Source of the DNA: Streptantibioticus silvisoli
Lineage (GTDB): Bacteria; Actinomycetota; Actinomycetes; Streptomycetales; Streptomycetaceae
Direction: 5' to 3'
DNA: 64,000 nt
NCBI RefSeq assembly: GCF_027947535.2
Contig: NZ_JAAGKO020000003.1
Coordinates: forward strand, 124,001 to 188,000
Shown here in pieces: positions 25,857-35,390 of this stretch. Below the pieces are notes generated by a model. It was not told the origin of the DNA, ran no database searches, and worked only from the letters and a program-made list of their open reading frames with translations. The stretch's first letter is position 1; every line of letters begins with the position of its first letter. Both the position numbers and the translations under genes were made by a program.

Positions 25857-26359
25857 TCGCGTGCCGGGCGGCCGGGGCGCGGCTGCGACGGGCACGGGCC
25901 GGGGCGCGGGGACACCGGGGGCGACCGGTGAGGGTGCGGAGGAAGGCGCTGGCGTCGCCCGGGCGGCACCGTGGTCCATCCGAGACCGTGACCCGCCCGG
26001 CGGCACCGTGCGCCGCGGCCCGGGCGTCCGGGCGGTATCCGGGGCATCCGGGGCATCTTGGAGGACGGCGGCGTCTACGGCCGGAGCGTGGCCGCACCGT
26101 GTACCGCGTACCGGCCCGGCGGGACGCCACCGCGGACCGGCCCGGCGGGACGTAGCACCTGCCGCGGAACGGTCCTGCGAGCATCCGCGCGATCCGCCGC
26201 GCCCGGGCCGGTGACCGACCGCCCGCCGACCGGCCCGCCCGGCCCTGTGACGGCCCGCGGGCGCGGGCGGCGCCGTCGAGGCCCGCGAGGGGCCGCGCGG
26301 CGGTGAGGGGCTCGCACACGGCGGCGCGCCGGGCGGTCCTCAGTGCTTGCTCGCGGTCC
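25857..26359. other. 500-base gene-free GC-rich region
   Basis: Several overlapping open frames exist on both strands but none has a ribosome site or recognisable protein, and base composition is dominated by CCGG and GGCGG words. Nothing functional is seen apart from space between convergent transcripts. Confidence 0.4.
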
Positions 26360-26902
26360 TCAGTGTCCGAACAGGTGCCGTCCGGGCCGGTGGCTCGTCC
26401 CCCGGCCGCCGGACACCTCGGGCGGCAGGCCGCCGTCCTGGGCGCGCTCGTCCGCGACGGTCGGGTCCTCCGCCATCACCGGGTCGGCGCCCCGGTCCAC
26501 GTAGCCCCGCTCCTCGGCGCCGCGGTTGACGTACCCGCGGTCCGCACTGCTGCGGTCCACGTATCCGCGGTCCACGTAGCCCTGTTCCGCGTAGCCGTCC
26601 TGAGCGCGGGAGGCCAGTTGGTCACGTTCGGCCTGCGCCTCGCGGGCCTCGCGCTTGGCCGCCCGCAGCTCCGCGCGCCGCCGGACGGCCCGCCGTCCGC
26701 CGCCGCGCATCATCACCAGCCCCAGGCAGAACAGCAGCGCCAGCGCCGCACCGGCCAGGAAGACCGCCATCGTGTTCATCGTCGCGATGGAGTGCCCGAG
26801 CACCGTGGGGGTGTAGTCGGGGCCACCGGCGGAGTTGCCGGCGATCAGCAGGCCGGTGAACGCGGCAGTCGCCGCGACGAGAAGAAGTCCCAGCAAAAGC
26901 AT
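26360..26902 (-). CDS. small membrane protein with YVDRG-type repeats
   Basis: Protein of 180 residues. Two hydrophobic helices lie at about 2-23 and 43-66, followed by a very basic segment (RRAVRRRAELRAAKREAREA, about 71-90) that is probably helical and cytoplasmic. The C-terminal part contains an irregular repeat: QGYVDRG, YVDRSSADRG, YVNRGAEERG, YVDRGADP. The repeat is also visible in DNA as CCACGTAGCC/CCGCGGTCC words at about 26500-26585. GAGG stands eight bases before the ATG at 26902. The family is a Streptomyces hypothetical; function is not recognised. Confidence 0.7.
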   Translation of the reverse strand: MLLLGLLLVAATAAFTGLLIAGNSAGGPDYTPTVLGHSIATMNTMAVFLAGAALALLFCLGLVMMRGGGRRAVRRRAELRAAKREAREAQAERDQLASRAQDGYAEQGYVDRGYVDRSSADRGYVNRGAEERGYVDRGADPVMAEDPTVADERAQDGGLPPEVSGGRGTSHRPGRHLFGH

Positions 26903-27003
26903 CGCAGTCACCTCGATCCGTGCGCTTCATCCTCGGTAGGCGGCTACCCAGAACGGCCGGGTTCAACTGCACCCCGCCGCGAGCACCCCGCGTGACCGCC
27001 CGG

Positions 27004-28233
27004 TCACCGGGCGGCGACCGCCGAGGCGTAACGGGCCGGGTCCTCGATGACGCCACGCACCGTCAGCATCGCGGCGCCCAGCACCGGTCCGCGCCGGCCG
27101 AGCGCGGAGACGGTCAGCGCGCCGGGGTCCCACGGGCGGACCGCGACCCGGGCGCGGATCTCGCGGCGCATGCCGGGCAGCAGCCAGTCGCCGAGTTCGG
27201 CGTAGGCACCGCCGAGCACCACCGCCGCCGGGTCGACGAGGTTGACGACGCCGGCCAGCGCGGTGCCCAGCGCGACGCCGGCCCGCTCCAGCGCCGCCAG
27301 CACCGGCTCCTCACCGCGGGCCGCCCGCCGGGCCAGGTCGGCCACCCGGTCGCCGGCCGGCTCGCGCAGACCGGCCGCCCGGACCACCGCCGCCGCCCCG
27401 GCGTACCGCTCCAGGCAGCCGCGCGAACCGCAGGCGCACGGCTCGCCGTCGGGGTGGACCGGGACGTGGCCGAGCTCGCCGGCGAAGCCCCGCACACCGC
27501 GGAAGAGCCGGCCGCCGACCAGCAGCGCCGCGCCGATGCCCGCCTCGGCGGAGACGTGCACGGCGTCGGCGCACCCGGTGCCGAGCCAGCGTTCCGCCTG
27601 GGCGCCGAGGTTGGCCTCGTTGTCGACGGTGAGCGGCACGCCGGGCAGCCGTTCGGCCAGCAGGGCGGCGGCCGGCACCTGGCGCCAGCCGAGGTTGGGG
27701 GCGTGCGCGACGACGCCGTCCGGGGTGACCAGGCCGGGCACCGCGAGCGCCGCGCCGGCCGTGGGCGACGGATGGCTGTCCATCAACTCCTGTGCCATGT
27801 CGGCCAGTTGACGCAGCACGTCGGCCGGGTCGCGGTCCTGCGGGGCGTGGTCGGCGCGGGCGGTGGCGCGGACCGTGCCGGTCAGGTCGACCAGGCAGGC
27901 GGCCAGGTGGCGCACCCCGACCTCCAGGCCCAGGCCGGCCGGGCCCGCGGGGTCGGGGCCCAGCGCGCTGCCCGGCCGGCCGACCCGGCCGCTGGGGGCC
28001 GGGCCGCGTTCGGCGACCAGGCCGGCGGTCATCAGCTCGTCGACCAGGCTGGAGACCGCGGCGCGGGTCAGTCCGGTGCGGCCGGCCACCGCGGCGCGCG
28101 ACAGCGGTCCGGCGTCGGCCACCGCGGCCATGACCAGGGCGAGGTTCTGCCGGCGCATGCCCGCCTGGGAGGCCGGGCGCCGGACCGGGTCGGCGGGGTG
28201 CGGGTGACCGGGCACCGGGTCGGTCCGCTCCAC
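27004..28233 (-). CDS. ROK-family repressor, probable xylose regulator
   Basis: Protein of 409 residues: N-terminal winged helix-turn-helix (about 25-85, GPLSRAAVAGRTGLTRAAVSS within) and a ROK sugar-kinase-like domain with the zinc-binding CACGSRGCLERY. Members sense sugars and repress utilisation operons. The start is GTG at 28233, preceded by GAGGAGC. The xylB gene ends 37 bases upstream on the same strand, and xylA is divergent beyond it, so a XylR-type role on the xylA-xylB intergenic region is the best inference. It is transcribed as the last gene of xylB-regulator. Confidence 0.85.
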   Translation of the reverse strand: MERTDPVPGHPHPADPVRRPASQAGMRRQNLALVMAAVADAGPLSRAAVAGRTGLTRAAVSSLVDELMTAGLVAERGPAPSGRVGRPGSALGPDPAGPAGLGLEVGVRHLAACLVDLTGTVRATARADHAPQDRDPADVLRQLADMAQELMDSHPSPTAGAALAVPGLVTPDGVVAHAPNLGWRQVPAAALLAERLPGVPLTVDNEANLGAQAERWLGTGCADAVHVSAEAGIGAALLVGGRLFRGVRGFAGELGHVPVHPDGEPCACGSRGCLERYAGAAAVVRAAGLREPAGDRVADLARRAARGEEPVLAALERAGVALGTALAGVVNLVDPAAVVLGGAYAELGDWLLPGMRREIRARVAVRPWDPGALTVSALGRRGPVLGAAMLTVRGVIEDPARYASAVAAR

Positions 28234-28270
28234 GGTCGCGCTCCTCGCAGCTCGGTCGTCCACCTGTGCC

Positions 28271-29695
28271 CTACGCCTGACGGTAGGTCATCAGCTCGGC
28301 GGCGCGGCTCAGCGTACCGGCGATGCGTTCGACGGCCTCGGTGTCGCGCGGGACCGCCTCCAGCAGCGGGCCGTCGGCGGCGCCCCAGCGGCGGGCCACG
28401 TCGTAGGGCGACTCGCCGGTGACCAGCCCGGCGGCCTGGGCGGCGGCGCCGAGCGCGACGAGTTCCCTGCCCTGCGGCACCCGCACCGGGCGCCCGGACA
28501 GCCGCCGGACGGTGTCCTGCCAGGCGGCACCCTGGGCACCGCCGCCGATGAGCAGCAGTTCGTCACCGGCGCCGGCGCTCTCGCCGCCCTGGCGCAGCAC
28601 GTCCTCCAGGGCGACCAGCAGGGTGTGCACCGCGCCGTCGTAGGCGGCCTGGAGCAGCTGGCCGGGGGTGGTGTCGTGCCGCAGGCCGTGGAAGAGCCCG
28701 GAGGCGTTGGGCAGGTTGGGGGTGCGTTCGCCGTCGAGGAACGGCAGGACGACCGCGGTGCCGCCGGCCTCGACCGCGTCGCGTTCGCGGCCGAGCAGGG
28801 TGGCGATCCGGTCGACGGCCAGCGTGCAGTTGAGGGTGCAGGCCAGCGGCAGCCAGTCCTCGCCCGCGTCGGCGAAGCCGGCCACCGTGCCGGTGGGGTC
28901 GGCGGGCCGGCCGCGGGTGACGGCGTAGACGGTGCCGGAGGTGCCCAGCGACAGCACCGGCACCCCGGGCCGCAGGCCCAGGCCCAGGGCGGCGGCCATG
29001 TTGTCGCCGGTGCCGGCCGCGACCGGGACGCCCTCGCGCAGCGCGGCGCCGGCCCGCACGGTGCCGGCCGCGGCGCCGGCCGGGACCACCTCGGGCAGCA
29101 GCGCCGGATCGAGGCCGACCAGGCCGAGCAGGTCCTTGTCGTAGCCGGCCGGCGTCCACCAGCCGGTGCCGGAGGCGTCGCCGCGGTCGGTGGTGCCGGC
29201 GCCGGTCAGCCGGCCGGTGAGGTAGTCGTGCGGCAGCCGCACGGCGGCGGTCGCGGCGGCGGTGTGCGGCTCGTTGTCGCGCAGCCAGGCCCACTTGGCG
29301 ACGGTGAACGCGGCGGTGGGCACCGACCCGGCCCGGCCGGCCCAGCTGTGGGCGCCCAGCCGCGCGGTGAGCGCCTCGGCCTGCGGCGCGGACCGCACGT
29401 CGTTCCACAGCAGCGCCGGGCGCAGCGGGGCGCCGGCCGCGTCCAGTACGACCAGGCCGTGCTGCTGGCCGCCGATCGAGACGGCGGCGGCGCGGTCGGC
29501 GTGGCCGGTGGCCCGGACGGCGTCGTCGAAGGCCCGCCCCCACTGGCGGGGGTCGCTCTCGCGGCCCTCTCCGGCGCTGACGGTGTGCGGGGCGCGTCCG
29601 GTGCCGAGCACTTCGCCGGTCTCCACGTCGACGGCGACCGCCTTGGTGGCCTGCGTCGAGCTGTCGACGCCGATGACGACGGGTGCGGCGGCCAT
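28271..29695 (-). CDS. xylB: xylulokinase
   Basis: FGGY-family kinase of 474 residues, phosphorylating D-xylulose to xylulose 5-phosphate. Starts with the nucleotide/sugar motif [28 protein letters not shown]-like, [32 protein letters not shown] and [11 protein letters not shown] blocks are those of XylB. AGAGGAGACC lies just before the ATG at 29695. It is divergent from xylA (115 bases between starts) and followed by the ROK regulator, forming a compact xylose locus. No xylose transporter is nearby. Product would also feed the phosphoketolase encoded at 55.7 kb. Confidence 0.93.
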   Translation of the reverse strand: MAAAPVVIGVDSSTQATKAVAVDVETGEVLGTGRAPHTVSAGEGRESDPRQWGRAFDDAVRATGHADRAAAVSIGGQQHGLVVLDAAGAPLRPALLWNDVRSAPQAEALTARLGAHSWAGRAGSVPTAAFTVAKWAWLRDNEPHTAAATAAVRLPHDYLTGRLTGAGTTDRGDASGTGWWTPAGYDKDLLGLVGLDPALLPEVVPAGAAAGTVRAGAALREGVPVAAGTGDNMAAALGLGLRPGVPVLSLGTSGTVYAVTRGRPADPTGTVAGFADAGEDWLPLACTLNCTLAVDRIATLLGRERDAVEAGGTAVVLPFLDGERTPNLPNASGLFHGLRHDTTPGQLLQAAYDGAVHTLLVALEDVLRQGGESAGAGDELLLIGGGAQGAAWQDTVRRLSGRPVRVPQGRELVALGAAAQAAGLVTGESPYDVARRWGAADGPLLEAVPRDTEAVERIAGTLSRAAELMTYRQA

Positions 29696-29756
29696 GTCGG
29701 TCTCCTCTGCGGTGCGGGGGCGGGTCGGTTCGGGGGCTTCCCCTGGGCCTACTGTC

Positions 29757-29784
29757 ATACTAGTTTGTTTTCCGCCTTTACGAA
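29757..29784 (-). promoter_or_regulatory. candidate xylB promoter in the divergent xyl control region
   Basis: Minus-strand TTCGTA (29784-29779), 16 bases, TAGTAT (29762-29757). The AT-rich run CATACTAGTTTGTTTTCC inside the 115-base xylA/xylB gap stands out from surrounding GC-rich DNA and contains the palindrome ACTAGT; it is the likely site of the ROK regulator. No clear second promoter for xylA could be picked. Confidence 0.4.
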
Positions 29785-29810
29785 TAGAGCCGCGACCCCG
29801 GGAGCCCGCC

Positions 29811-30974
29811 ATGCCGCAGTCCTTCACCCCCACCCCCGAGGACCGCTTCACCTTCGGGTTGTGGACCGTCGGCTGGACCGGGCGCGACCCGTTCGGCGAC
29901 CCGACCCGCGCGGCGCTGGAACCGGCCGAGTCGGTGCGGCGGCTGGCGGACCTGGGCGCGTACGGCGTGACGTTCCACGATGACGACGTGGTGCCGTTCG
30001 GCGCGTCGCAGGCGGACCGCGACGACCGGCTGCGGCGGTTCCGCCGGGCGCTGGAGGAGACCGGGATGAAGGTCCCGATGGCGACCACCAACCTGTTCAC
30101 CCACCCGGTCTTCAAGGACGGCGCCTTCACCGCCAACGACCGCGACGTGCGGCGGTTCGCGCTGCGCAAGACGCTGCGCAACATCGACCTGGCCGCCGAA
30201 CTGGGCGCGTCGGTGTACGTGGCCTGGGGCGGCCGGGAGGGCACCGAGTCCGGCGCGGCCAAGGACGTGCGGGTGGCGCTGGACCGGCTGAAGGAGGCGT
30301 TCGACTTCCTGGCCGGCTACGTCACCGAACGCGGCTACGACCTGCGGTTCGCCATCGAGCCGAAGCCCAACGAGCCGCGCGGCGACATCCTGCTGCCGAC
30401 GGTGGGCCACGCGCTGGCGTTCATCGAGCGGCTGGAGCGGCCGCAGCTGTTCGGGGTGAACCCGGAGGTGGGCCACGAGCAGATGGCCGGGCTGAACATC
30501 ACGCACTCCGTCGCGCAGGCGCTGTGGGCGGGCAAGCTGTTCCACATCGACCTCAACGGCCAGTCCGGCATCAAGTACGACCAGGACCTGCGGTTCGGCG
30601 CCGGCGACCTGCGGCAGGCGTTCTGGCTGGTGGACCTGCTGGAGGGCGCCGGGTACGCCGGGCCGCGGCACTTCGACTTCAAGCCGCCGCGCACCGAGGA
30701 CTACGCCGGGGTGTGGGCGTCGGCGGCCGGCTGCATGCGCAACTACCTGATCCTGCGCGACCGCGCGGCGGCGTTCCGCGGCGATCCGCGGGTCGCCGAG
30801 GCGCTGCGGGCCGCCCGGCTGGACCAGCTGGCGGTGCCGACGCTGGCGCCGGGCGAGTCCCTGGAGGCGCTGCTGGCCGAGCCGTTCGACCCGCGGGCCG
30901 CCGCCGAACGCGGCATGGCGCTGGAGGCGCTGGACCAGCTGGCGCTGGACCACCTGCTGGGCGTGCGGGGCTGA
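29811..30974 (+). CDS. xylA: xylose isomerase
   Basis: D-xylose isomerase of 387 residues, exactly the size of the well-studied Streptomyces enzymes. It converts xylose to xylulose (and glucose to fructose) using two divalent metals. Landmarks are [29 protein letters not shown] with the catalytic His, [18 protein letters not shown] (metal-binding Glu and Lys), [11 protein letters not shown] and HIDLNGQ. A GGGAG site is seven bases before the ATG. Divergent from xylB and presumably controlled with it. Confidence 0.96.
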   Translation: MPQSFTPTPEDRFTFGLWTVGWTGRDPFGDPTRAALEPAESVRRLADLGAYGVTFHDDDVVPFGASQADRDDRLRRFRRALEETGMKVPMATTNLFTHPVFKDGAFTANDRDVRRFALRKTLRNIDLAAELGASVYVAWGGREGTESGAAKDVRVALDRLKEAFDFLAGYVTERGYDLRFAIEPKPNEPRGDILLPTVGHALAFIERLERPQLFGVNPEVGHEQMAGLNITHSVAQALWAGKLFHIDLNGQSGIKYDQDLRFGAGDLRQAFWLVDLLEGAGYAGPRHFDFKPPRTEDYAGVWASAAGCMRNYLILRDRAAAFRGDPRVAEALRAARLDQLAVPTLAPGESLEALLAEPFDPRAAAERGMALEALDQLALDHLLGVRG

Positions 30975-31043
30975 CGGACCGCGGGAGCGGCCCCGGCGGG
31001 GTGCGCCGGACCGCCCCCGGCGGGACCCGGTGGTGACGGGCGG

Positions 31044-31661
31044 TCAGACGGCGGCCGGGGTGCCGGCCCGGGCCCGGGCCTGCGCGCCCCACCGGTCGAG
31101 TTCGACCGACTGCAACTGGTCGTCGGCGACGGCGGCATCGAGGTCCCCCCAGTCGTCGGCGTCCGGGTCGGCGTACCAGCCCGTCCCGGCGAGCGAGGTC
31201 TCCAGCCAGCCGGCCAGGCCGTCGGCGTCCTTGAACCAGGCGTTGGCCCAGTCGTGGTCGGCCTCGTTGGGGTCGAACAGCACGACGGTGCCCTCGGCGC
31301 TGCGGCAGTCCACCGCGGCGATCATCTCGCTGCCCCAGGTCAGCAGCGGGACCACGCCCTCGGGCCAGAACCAGCCGGGGTCGCCGGGGTCGGCGGACCG
31401 CCGGGCGGCGTACCCGGCGACCAGCGCGCCGGGGTCGCCGGCCGGGCCGTCCAGCGGGAAGAACCGGTCGTCGGGGCCGAAGCCGCCGTCGGCGATCTCG
31501 GTGTACAGGCGGGCCAGCAGCGGGTGCAGGGCGAAGCCGAGGCGTTCCTCGGCCGCCGCCAGGTCCCGGGGCGGGACCGGGTCGGGCAGGAGGGCGCAGC
31601 GTTCGTGGGCGCGGGCCGCCAGGCGTGCGATCAGATCGTCATAGCGGTCATGGACAGTCAT
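31044..31661 (-). CDS. SMI1/KNR4 (SUKH) family protein
   Basis: Soluble, acidic protein of 205 residues. The region DPVPPRDLAAAEERLGFALHPLLARLYTEIADGGFG (split by eye at about 27-62) has the SUKH pattern: a helix, the Leu-Tyr-x-x-x-x-GG-F-G turn, then a beta-rich part (GVVPLLTWGSEM). Such domains occur as immunity proteins against polymorphic toxins and as general Streptomyces housekeeping proteins. No toxin gene is adjacent, so immunity is not supported here. The ATG at 31661 lacks a strong ribosome site. It converges on xylA. Confidence 0.75.
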   Translation of the reverse strand: MTVHDRYDDLIARLAARAHERCALLPDPVPPRDLAAAEERLGFALHPLLARLYTEIADGGFGPDDRFFPLDGPAGDPGALVAGYAARRSADPGDPGWFWPEGVVPLLTWGSEMIAAVDCRSAEGTVVLFDPNEADHDWANAWFKDADGLAGWLETSLAGTGWYADPDADDWGDLDAAVADDQLQSVELDRWGAQARARAGTPAAV

Positions 31662-31807
31662 GGGACGGCATCATGCCGTCCGGCCGGCCGGAAGCTGTGA
31701 CCGGGGCATCCCCAACCTGTGCGCCGCGGGCGGAACCGGCCGGCCCGATTCGCCGTCAGGGGGCGCGCACCGCACACCGGGGCGGGGCGAAGTGGTACAG
31801 ATGACCG

Positions 31808-33271
31808 GTGGAGTGGTTCACCGTCCCCGGCCAGCAGCTGGGCCGGCTGGTCTTCCAGCGGGGCCTGGCCGCCGTGTACGCCGTCGCGTTCGCCTGCTGC
31901 GCCGCGCAGTTCGGAGCGCTGATCGGGCGGCACGGGATGCTGCCGGTGCCGCGCTTCACCGCCCGGGTGCCGTTCCGGCGCGCGCCGAGCCTGTTTCACC
32001 TGCGGTATTCCGACCGCCTGTTCGCGTCGGTCGCGTGGGGCGGGACGGTGCTGGCGGCGGCGGTGGCCGGCGGCGCGGCGGACGCGGTGCCGCTGTGGGC
32101 GGCGACGGTGATGTGGGCGCTGCTGTGGGCGGCGTACCTGTCGGTCGTCAACGTCGGGCAGGTCTGGTACGGCTTCGGCTGGGAGACGCTGCTGCTGGAG
32201 ACCGGCTTCCTGGCGGTCTTCCTGGGCAACGCGCGGTGCGGCCCGCCGGTGCTGACGCTGTGGCTGCTGCGCTGGCTGCTGTTCCGGGTGGAGTTCGGGG
32301 CCGGGCTGATCAAGCTGCGCGGCGACCGCTGCTGGCGGGATCTGACCTGCTTGTCCTACCACCACGAGACGCAGCCGATGCCGGGACCGCTGAGCTGGCT
32401 GTTCCACCGGCTGCCCGGCCCGGTGCACCGGGTGGAGGCAGCCGCCAACCACGTGGCCCAACTGGTCGTCCCCGTCCTGCTGTTCACCCCGCAGCCGGTG
32501 GCGGGGACGGCGGCCGCGGTGGTGGTCGTGACGCAGCTGTGGCTGGTGGCGTCGGGCAACTTCGCGTGGCTGAACTGGCTGACGATCGTACTGGCGCTGC
32601 CGACGGCGCTGGCCGGTCCGCTGTCCGGGGCGCTGCCGGACACCGGGGCCCGCCCGCCGGCGCCGGGCTGGTTCGAGGCGCTGGTGATCGCGGTGACCGC
32701 GCTGGTGGCGTGGCGCAGCGCGGGCCCGGTGCGCAACATGCTGTCGCGCCGCCAGCTGATGAACGTCTCCTTCGACCCGCTGCGGCTTGTCAACTCCTAC
32801 GGCGCGTTCGGCACGGTGGGCCGGGTGCGGTACGAGGTGGTGGTCGAGGGCACCGGCGAGCGGGAGGTGACGGCGGGCACCCGGTGGCTCGAGTACGGCT
32901 TTCGCGGCAAGCCGGGCGACCCGCGGCGGCTGCCGCGCCAGTGGGCGCCCTACCACCTGCGGCTGGACTGGATGATGTGGTTCGCCGCGCTGTCGCCGGG
33001 CCCGCCGGGCGAGTGGTTCACCGTCTTCGTCCGGCGGCTGCTGGAGGGCGACCGGGCGACGCTGCGGCTGCTGCGCTCGAACCCGTTCCCGCGCACCCCG
33101 CCGGTGTACGTGCGGGCGGTGCTGTACCGGTACCGCTTCACCACCTGGGCGGAGCTGCGGGCCACCGGTGCGTGGTGGAGCCGGACGCCGGTGCGGGTGT
33201 ACCTGCCGCCGGTCGGCCCGCGGGACCGGGCGGGCGGGGACGGCGGCGCCGGGCCGGCGGCGGCCCGCTGA
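31808..33271 (+). CDS. lipase maturation factor-like membrane protein
   Basis: Integral membrane protein of 487 residues with about 8 hydrophobic segments in the first 300 residues and a soluble C-terminal part. WYGFGWETLLLETGFLAVF, LLRWLLFRVEFGAGLIKLRGD, CWRDLTCLSYHHETQPMP (about 178-195) and the C-terminal LDWMMWFAALSP are the conserved blocks of the vertebrate LMF1/LMF2 family and its actinobacterial relatives. The vertebrate proteins help fold secreted lipases; the bacterial role is unknown. The start is GTG at 31808. The next gene begins 104 bases downstream on the same strand. Confidence 0.82.
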   Translation: MEWFTVPGQQLGRLVFQRGLAAVYAVAFACCAAQFGALIGRHGMLPVPRFTARVPFRRAPSLFHLRYSDRLFASVAWGGTVLAAAVAGGAADAVPLWAATVMWALLWAAYLSVVNVGQVWYGFGWETLLLETGFLAVFLGNARCGPPVLTLWLLRWLLFRVEFGAGLIKLRGDRCWRDLTCLSYHHETQPMPGPLSWLFHRLPGPVHRVEAAANHVAQLVVPVLLFTPQPVAGTAAAVVVVTQLWLVASGNFAWLNWLTIVLALPTALAGPLSGALPDTGARPPAPGWFEALVIAVTALVAWRSAGPVRNMLSRRQLMNVSFDPLRLVNSYGAFGTVGRVRYEVVVEGTGEREVTAGTRWLEYGFRGKPGDPRRLPRQWAPYHLRLDWMMWFAALSPGPPGEWFTVFVRRLLEGDRATLRLLRSNPFPRTPPVYVRAVLYRYRFTTWAELRATGAWWSRTPVRVYLPPVGPRDRAGGDGGAGPAAAR

Positions 33272-33375
33272 CGTGCGGCGATCGGCCGCCGCGGGCGCGG
33301 TCGTACTGGTGGCGGACCGGCGGCGGGTGCCAGACTGCGCCGGACGGCGGACGGACCTGCGGAAGGTGGCGTGGC

Positions 33376-34326
33376 ATGGCGGAGCCGGTGATCATCGGCA
33401 GCGAGCGCAGCGAGGCGGGCCTGGCGGCCGGGATGGAGACGCTGCGGCGCGGCGGTTCGGCGCTGGACGCGGTGGAGGTGGCGCTGCGGGCCTGCGAGGA
33501 CAACCTCGACGACCACTACGTCGGCACCTCGGGGCTGCCGAACGCGCAGGGCGTGGTGGAGCTGGACGCGTCGGTGATGACCGGTTCCGACCGGCGGTTC
33601 GGCGCGGTGGCGGCGCTGCGCGGCTACCCGCATCCGGTCTCGGTGGCCCGCGCGGTGCTGGAGCGGCTGCCGCAGCACAGCCTGCTGGTCGGCGAGGGCG
33701 CGGCGATGTTCGCCAAGGAGTGCGGCTTCGGCACGGCGGAGCTGCTGACGGAGACCTCGCGGCGGCTGTGGCGCGAGCGGCTGGCCGCCGCGTCGGCGGA
33801 GTCGGTGGAGGGGGAGAACACCGCGGCGACCTCCGGCGACCGGCGCTACCGGCAGCAGGCGCTGGACCTGGTCCGGCGGCTGCCGCCGCACGACGGCCCG
33901 TGGGGCACGATCAACGTCATCGCGCTGGACGCCTCGGGCGAGATGTGCGTGGGGGTGTCCACCTCCGGCTACCCGTACAAGTACCCGGGCCGGGTGGGTG
34001 ACTCGGCGGTGCCGGGCGCCGGCAACTGGTGCGACCTGCGGGCCGGCGGCGCGGCCTGCACCGGGCGCGGTGAGCTGGCCATGCGCGGCGGCACGGCCCG
34101 TACCGTGGTCGACCTGATGGCCGGCGGCGCGGACCCGGCCGGGGCGTGCGCCGCCGCGCTGCGCGAGGCGGCCGGCCTGCCGGACGACTTCCGCGCCGAG
34201 CTGCGGGCGCTGGCGCTGGCCCCGGACGGGCGGCACGGCGGCGCGTCGGGGCAGCGGGGTTCGGTCTACCAGGTGATGACGGCCGGCTGTACGCAGCCGC
34301 GGACGTGTGCGAGGAGGGTGGCGTGA
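33376..34326 (+). CDS. Ntn-type asparaginase (glycosylasparaginase / isoaspartyl peptidase family)
   Basis: N-terminal nucleophile hydrolase of 316 residues that self-cleaves to expose a threonine. HYVGTSGLPNAQGVVELDAS (47-66) is the conserved alpha-chain block, and GPWGTINVIALD (174-185) places the expected new N-terminal Thr178. STSGYPYKYPGRVGDS (195-210) fits glycosylasparaginase better than IaaA. No signal peptide is present, so it acts in the cytoplasm on N4-substituted or isoaspartyl asparagines. Its TGA overlaps the GTG start of the M55 aminopeptidase (GTGA), so the two are translationally coupled. Confidence 0.85.
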   Translation: MAEPVIIGSERSEAGLAAGMETLRRGGSALDAVEVALRACEDNLDDHYVGTSGLPNAQGVVELDASVMTGSDRRFGAVAALRGYPHPVSVARAVLERLPQHSLLVGEGAAMFAKECGFGTAELLTETSRRLWRERLAAASAESVEGENTAATSGDRRYRQQALDLVRRLPPHDGPWGTINVIALDASGEMCVGVSTSGYPYKYPGRVGDSAVPGAGNWCDLRAGGAACTGRGELAMRGGTARTVVDLMAGGADPAGACAAALREAAGLPDDFRAELRALALAPDGRHGGASGQRGSVYQVMTAGCTQPRTCARRVA

Positions 34327-35147
34327 AGGTCTTCGTCTCCAGCGACATGGAGGGCACCGCGGGGGTGGTGGCCTGGGAGCAGTGCCGGGCCGGGCAGCCG
34401 GAGTACGCCCACTACCGGGAGCTGCTCCAGGAGGAGGTCAACGCGGCCATCGAGGGCGCGGCGGCGGCCGGGGCGGAGGAGTTCCTGGTCAACGACAGCC
34501 ACGGCGCGATGGCCAACCTGCGCCCCGAGCGGCTGTCGGGCCACGCGCGGTACCTGTCGGGCCGGCACAAACCGATGTACATGATGCAGGGCCTGGACGC
34601 GACGTTCGACGCGGTGTTCTTCGTGTCGTACCACGGCTCGATGTCCGGCGGCTCCTCGGTGCTGTCGCACACCTACAACCCGCTGGCGATCAGCGAGGTG
34701 CTGCTCAACGGGGTACCGGCCGGCGAGTCGGGGATCAACGCGCTGGCGGCGCTGGGGTACGGCGTGCCGGTGGTGCTGATCACCGGGGACGACACGACGG
34801 CCCGCGAGGTCGAGCCGTTCTGTCCCGGCGTCCACCGGGCGGTGGTGAAGACGTCGGTGTCGCGGTTCGCGGCCGACAGCATGCACCCGCTCCAGGCCCG
34901 GGAGCTGATCCGCACCGCCGCGCGGGCGGCGATCGAGTCGCTGCCGCAGGCCGGTCCGCCGGCGATCACGCTGCCCGCCACGCTGGAGGTGACGTTCCGC
35001 AACGCGGACCTGGCCGAGATGGCGACCTGGATCACCGGGGTGGAGCGGACCGGGACGGTGAGCGTGGCGATGGCCGGCGAGAACCCGTTGCGGCTGTTCC
35101 GCACCTTCGTCACGGTGGTGCTGCTGACCCGGGGCATCGCGGAGTGA
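34323..35147 (+). CDS. M55 D-aminopeptidase (DppA-like)
   Basis: Cytoplasmic zinc D-aminopeptidase of 274 residues, matching B. subtilis DppA in size and in position of metal ligands: Asp8 and Glu10 in SSDMEG, His60 in NDSHG, His104 in SYHGS and Glu135 in GESG, with His116 in LSHTYN near the position of the nucleophile/base. DppA releases D-alanine from D-Ala-D-Ala-type peptides. The GTG at 34323 is chosen because it has GAGGAGG upstream and gives the canonical MKVFVSSDMEG start. It overlaps the asparaginase stop by four bases. The pair could salvage cell-wall or damaged peptides. Confidence 0.9.
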   Translation: MKVFVSSDMEGTAGVVAWEQCRAGQPEYAHYRELLQEEVNAAIEGAAAAGAEEFLVNDSHGAMANLRPERLSGHARYLSGRHKPMYMMQGLDATFDAVFFVSYHGSMSGGSSVLSHTYNPLAISEVLLNGVPAGESGINALAALGYGVPVVLITGDDTTAREVEPFCPGVHRAVVKTSVSRFAADSMHPLQARELIRTAARAAIESLPQAGPPAITLPATLEVTFRNADLAEMATWITGVERTGTVSVAMAGENPLRLFRTFVTVVLLTRGIAE

Positions 35148-35191
35148 ACCGGTGCCCCGGGCCGGTACGGCGTGAGCCGGGCGCGTTCCGC

Positions 35192-35220
35192 GCGGGCGCG
35201 CCGCTCACCGCCGCGCCCGC
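35192..35220 (+). terminator. hairpin after the M55 gene
   Basis: GCGGGCGCG (35192-35200) and CGCGCCCGC (35212-35220) pair over nine bases around an 11-base loop, 45 bases after the stop. Confidence 0.4.
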
Positions 35221-35390
35221 CCGGGCCGGTGCCGCAGCCGGTTCCGCTTCGCTGCCGGACGCCCCCGGCCGACCGGGCGGGCGCGACCGCCGCGAGCCGG
35301 TCGCACCGGTGCCCCGGACGGGCGATCGGGGCCGGTCAAAGCCAGCGGTGACGGCTTACGCTTAAGGCTCCGCGACGGAGGGACACGCGC

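Noticed and set aside
31044-31661. Immunity protein of a polymorphic toxin system (SUKH fold)
   Set aside because: No toxin or secretion gene is adjacent; single SUKH genes are common in Streptomyces.
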